A stretch of DNA of 64,000 nucleotides. Source: Erythrophleum ivorense (Eukaryota > Streptophyta > Magnoliopsida > Fabales > Fabaceae). The stretch is from the NCBI GenBank assembly GCA_026724425.1, contig JAIUCV010000011.1:4733501-4797500 (forward strand), given 5' to 3'. Of this stretch, positions 60,501 through 64,000 are shown one piece after another. Every line of letters begins with the position of its first letter. Position 1 is the stretch's first letter. A program made the translations under genes and the position numbers. The notes under the pieces were generated by a model, which saw nothing but the letters and a program-made list of their open reading frames with translations, was not told the DNA's origin and made no database searches.

Positions 60501-62664
60501 GCCTGTTCTTTCTTATAGTATATCTATACATTATGCTTGTCATGTTGTCATAGATATCATATCATGTTTGCATCCTTTTCATGTTTTTCATGCCTATGCT
60601 TTGCCAAGATCAATATGTGGACATATACATATATGCATAACTTGATATAACATGCATAGATTATGAGGGGAAGCTTTATGCTGTATATGGTTTATACGCT
60701 TTATCTAGCAATATCCCTCCATCAATCTTAAGATCCTCTCTATTTTGTTTAAAGGAAATGTACATTTTTATTTTTAAAACATACATGTTTTAATAATTTA
60801 ATCCATGATAATCTTACTAATATATAAATCAATTTCTGAAATTTTTTTATTTATTACTTGCTCCCTAAAGCATATATATTGATTTTACTTTTGTTTTATT
60901 TTTGACTGATAAAAGACTAATGAGTGGCCAGTAAAAAATTTTCAAAAATTGAATTGCATATTTTTAAGATTTAATAATTAAACAGTTAACATAGGCATCT
61001 TACAAGACAAAAAATGCATATCTTCTTTTGTTTATATATATATATATATATATATTCTTACTTTCTTAATTAGTCATCGTAAAAAGAAGCTCTATAGTTA
61101 ACCTCATGAATCATAAAACCATATTGCCATCCCTATTCCAACTCCACATTCATTTGTTTTTCTGGGCTAGGGCTAGGCACACTTTTTTGGAGAAAAGAAA
61201 TCTCTTTAATTAGTTAATACATTGTGCGCATGTATTTAGTTTAATAAACTAATTAAGTAAAATCCAAATCGAAGACTATAAAACCACTAGGCAATTTCTT
61301 TCACAAGTTTAATCTCATAAACTTTGTCTCACTCACTTTAGATAGACCTTTAAAAACTGTCTCAACTATTCATGAAGTGGTTAATTTTTCCATATTGATA
61401 AATATGAAGATAAAGCTAGTTATAGTGATTAATCCCTAGCTCACGCCAATTTCTCTGTACCATGCATGATGCATCTCACTTTTTTGCTGTTCTTTAGCTG
61501 GATGGCGATATTTGTAGGTTGGTGAGTCTGTTGGAATAATCATAATGACGTGCATCTCATTTTCAATTAACATCAAAAATCAGAAAAGGTGGGGAATCAA
61601 AAAAAAGGCAGTTGGAGTTATTTTATATTATTTATTATGTTAAATGAGGCGGAACTGATTGGTGTGTCAGTTACATGCAATTCTGAGACATACACGCACT
61701 TCTCTCGTATTAAACAAACCCATACATGCCCGTCCCGGTCTCTAAATAATATTTAACATATAAAATAACAAAACAAGGGCTCTCTCATTTCCAACACACA
61801 CAAACATGAGCACATGCACGTAAAGGCGCAACCGCAATTTCCTCGTCTTCTTTTTCGCCATTATTAATATTTTCCAACTACTTCATATTAATATTGAAGA
61901 GAAACAACCAGATCTTCTTTATATATATGGCTACACGGCTACGCAAATTGTGCAGCAACCACCACAACTAGACAATGTTCTTAATTCGTTCATATATGAT
62001 ATATACATCTCTTTTCCATTTTGTCCTCTCTTCATTTCAATACTATCTAATCCACTTCACAACCACCATATATAAATTCAGGGCAGCAACTTCCCTCTCT
62101 TTCTCTCTGTGTACCCCCAATTTGTGCCACTACTTCGCATATATTTTTAAAGCCATTATGATAGGAAGATTGAAGTAGAGTTTTGAATATTTGGTGTAAG
62201 GTTCTTCAATAAAAATATGAAATGTGAAAACTTTCTTTTAACAAACCCAATCGTGATATAGAGTTGAAACATAAAAAGTTTTTAGTTGTTAATTTGTCCA
62301 AAAGATAAAGTGAAAGCGGAAAATATATGAAGTTAGAATAAAAAGAAGAAACTATATATGATATGGTTTTATGCATGGTTATCTGTGTCTCAATTTTTCA
62401 TTAATTGTTTTTCCATTAACTCCGATTAAACCAGAGCAGAAGGCTTTCCTCATCATGCATATATTAATATATATAATTATATATAATCGATTTACATTTA
62501 CAACAAAACATAGAAACAGAAAGGTATATATCAAAAGAGTACAGAAGCTTTATATAAGAAAAAATAAAAATATATATTTTTCTTGATGTCACCCTTCCTT
62601 CTAAAGCAGGAAAAAGTAATTTATATATATAGCAGCTGTCAAACTAAAGAGTTCTACTTCTACC
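57521..62664. other. Long intergenic stretch before the TGA gene
   Basis: No supported gene in about 5 kb. A MITE candidate lies at 59075-59222, and AT runs at 61037-61057. Small ORFs (61975-62178, 62371-62586) lack motifs. The rightmost part includes the 3' UTR of the minus-strand TGA gene. Confidence 0.4.
59075..59222. mobile_element. Small MITE candidate
   Basis: The left end TTGGATGGGTTAGAATGGTTTGG and the inverse of the right end (ATTGGGAAAGGATGGTTTGG) are similar imperfect inverted repeats around a short core. A perfect 9-bp palindrome GAATGGTTT-gg-AAACCATTC sits at 59093-59112. No target duplication was resolved. Confidence 0.35.
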
Positions 62665-63287
62665 TCAGAAACTGGCAAAATGATTCTGAGGAGGTTGAAC
62701 CATTTGCAATTCCGTCGTCATTTGGCACGAGTTATTGTCACTGATCAAGGTCCTATTAAAATACAAGAAGCCACATTATTAAGTCCACGAAGATAAACTG
62801 TGTGTGTGTGTGTGTCACTTTAGAGGAAAATTGAAACCATGAAGAAGGTATTTTAAGTTCTAAAATGGGTATAACTTTTCCATGACTTATGTTGCAGATA
62901 AAATTTGTTGATTAAATACACACAGCTAAGAGAGATCTTCATCCTTCAAATTCTTCTTGACTAGGTAAAGGAAAACCATAACAAGTGACATATATATATA
63001 TATATATATTTAATTAGGTATGTATGCGTGTGTGTGTGTGTGTATACATGTATATCCTGTTTTTTGTCTTAAAATTGATCTATAAGCATTGAAAAAATAA
63101 ATTAAAAAAGAGATATTAATGAAAGAATTAATAATAGATCTTACTCTCGAGGTCTTGATGCCCAAAGAGAACTAAGGGCTCGAAGGCGACCATAATACTC
63201 TCCAATTACAAGGAAACATCGGGCTGCTTGACGAATTGTGAGCAACCTACATAATTGGTGAAGGGTTTGCTGCCTCAAGTTATCAGC
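62665..63287 (-). CDS. TGA-class bZIP factor, C-terminal exons (TGA9/TGA10-like), partial
   Basis: Two minus-strand coding exons. The penultimate, 63287-63145, encodes ADNLRQQTLHQLCRLLTIRQ and continues ...GEYYGRLRALSSLWASRPR, the end of the DOG1 domain found in all TGA factors. The last, 62752-62665, encodes the tail ...DNNSCQMTTELQMVQ... and stops ...NHFASF. The acceptor TTTAATAG and donor GA|GTAAGA agree with phase 2 and give R-E-T across the join. The intron between them is 392 bases and carries a (TG)n run. The tail and the GEYYGRLRALSSLW block are closest, in my recollection, to TGA9/TGA10, which act in anther development with CC-type glutaredoxins. The bZIP domain and most of DOG1 lie beyond the right edge. 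Confidence 0.85.
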
Positions 63288-64000
63288 CTTCAATTCACCC
63301 CAAAAAAAAAATTAAGTAATTAATTAGCCAAGTTAAAAAACTTAATCAAGTCAAAGAAACGACCAAAAATTTCATTATTATACTGTTTCTTTTATATCAA
63401 AACAGAAGCAAACTCCAACTACCACATAAGAATTTAAATGGGTCTTAATCCAGGAAGGAGCACATGGATTCAAAAGAATTGAAATTGATGAGTTTGTCTT
63501 ATCTGTGAACGTGGACTCTTTCTAAATTCTAATCATAGACTTAAATAATGTATTGTCTTTTCATATAATTAATCCAATAAATAGTTAATTAGAAATCATT
63601 TGAGATTTTTTTTTCTAAATTTTGGATGATAAGTCCACCTAGGGTTCATAATTCAACAGCCATCATTTTCAAAACCAACTTCTGATTGAACACTTTAAGA
63701 TGGGAAAACTACATCAAATGCCTAGGACTCAACATTTTAACTCACAACTTAGCAGCAAAGCAATAGGTATCACCAATAAACTTAAGTACCCAGCAACAAT
63801 AAATTAAACTATTCTTAGAGACGTGTCAAACAAGTATTGGGGATTTAATTAATTACATGAAATAATTATGAATTTTATTTAACGTATATACAGGGAAAAA
63901 GTGAGAGCTTGATATAATAGAAACTATGGGGTCAAACAGGCCTTGATAATTATCAAGACCTTAAGGTATATACTTATTAATGGGCAGGTTTGGATAGAAT
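63288..64000 (-). other. Intron of the TGA gene
   Basis: After the acceptor at 63288-63289 (minus strand), no exon of the DOG1 domain is recognisable to the window end, so this is probably one long intron of at least 713 bases. No other feature seen. Confidence 0.55.

Noticed and set aside
1..64000. CRISPR arrays, bacterial operons, riboswitches or ribosome binding sites
   Set aside because: This is plant nuclear DNA; repeats seen are microsatellites or transposon remains without regular spacers.

Overview
The window is nuclear DNA of a flowering plant, most likely a eudicot. The genes are split by AT-rich introns with plant-type GT-AG borders. The intergenic DNA is strongly AT-rich, full of (AT)n runs and plant transposon remains. 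The coding products are plant families: TGA and group-A bZIP factors, and a plant-specific large nuclear protein. I cannot name the species.

Layout. 1-2400: a purine-rich block with telo-box-like motifs and a T-rich region that may be a non-coding or short-protein transcript. 2440-8705: nested retrotransposon wreckage. An Ogre/Tat-type Gypsy LTR abuts a Copia element that keeps its RT/RNase H end, an extra third ORF, a polypurine tract and a 3' LTR. 10411-11882, 13655-16244 and 31520-33454: three same-strand paralogues (A, B, C) of a plant alpha/beta-hydrolase, each with four coding exons in identical phases, a complete Ser-Asp-His triad and a GC-AG second intron. The 15 kb between B and C holds a SINE-like sequence, a fold-back MITE and a related half copy, a rearranged endogenous pararetrovirus fragment inside an 88-bp direct repeat, a decayed CACTA transposon with a 3-bp TTA duplication, another MITE candidate and a short unrecognised coding-like stretch. 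33455-40060: AT-rich intergenic DNA with a LINE remnant. 40532-42454: an ABI5/AREB-type bZIP pseudogene with stops and frameshifts but intact splice sites. 46110-56190: an intact 16-coding-exon gene for a 1,231-residue nuclear protein of the family of Arabidopsis At4g29790/At2g19390. 56191-62664: mostly empty, apart from an unrecognised 144-codon ORF and small repeats. 62665-63287 (minus): the last two coding exons of a TGA9/TGA10-like bZIP gene that continues past the right edge.

No operon-like cooperation is expected. The hydrolases form one locally duplicated family and the regulatory genes are unrelated neighbours. The nearest thing to an unusual system is the hydrolase array with its shared GC-AG intron, interrupted by a virus-derived insertion and a DNA transposon. 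All gene models were read by eye from splice signals and frame continuity. No database search was possible.
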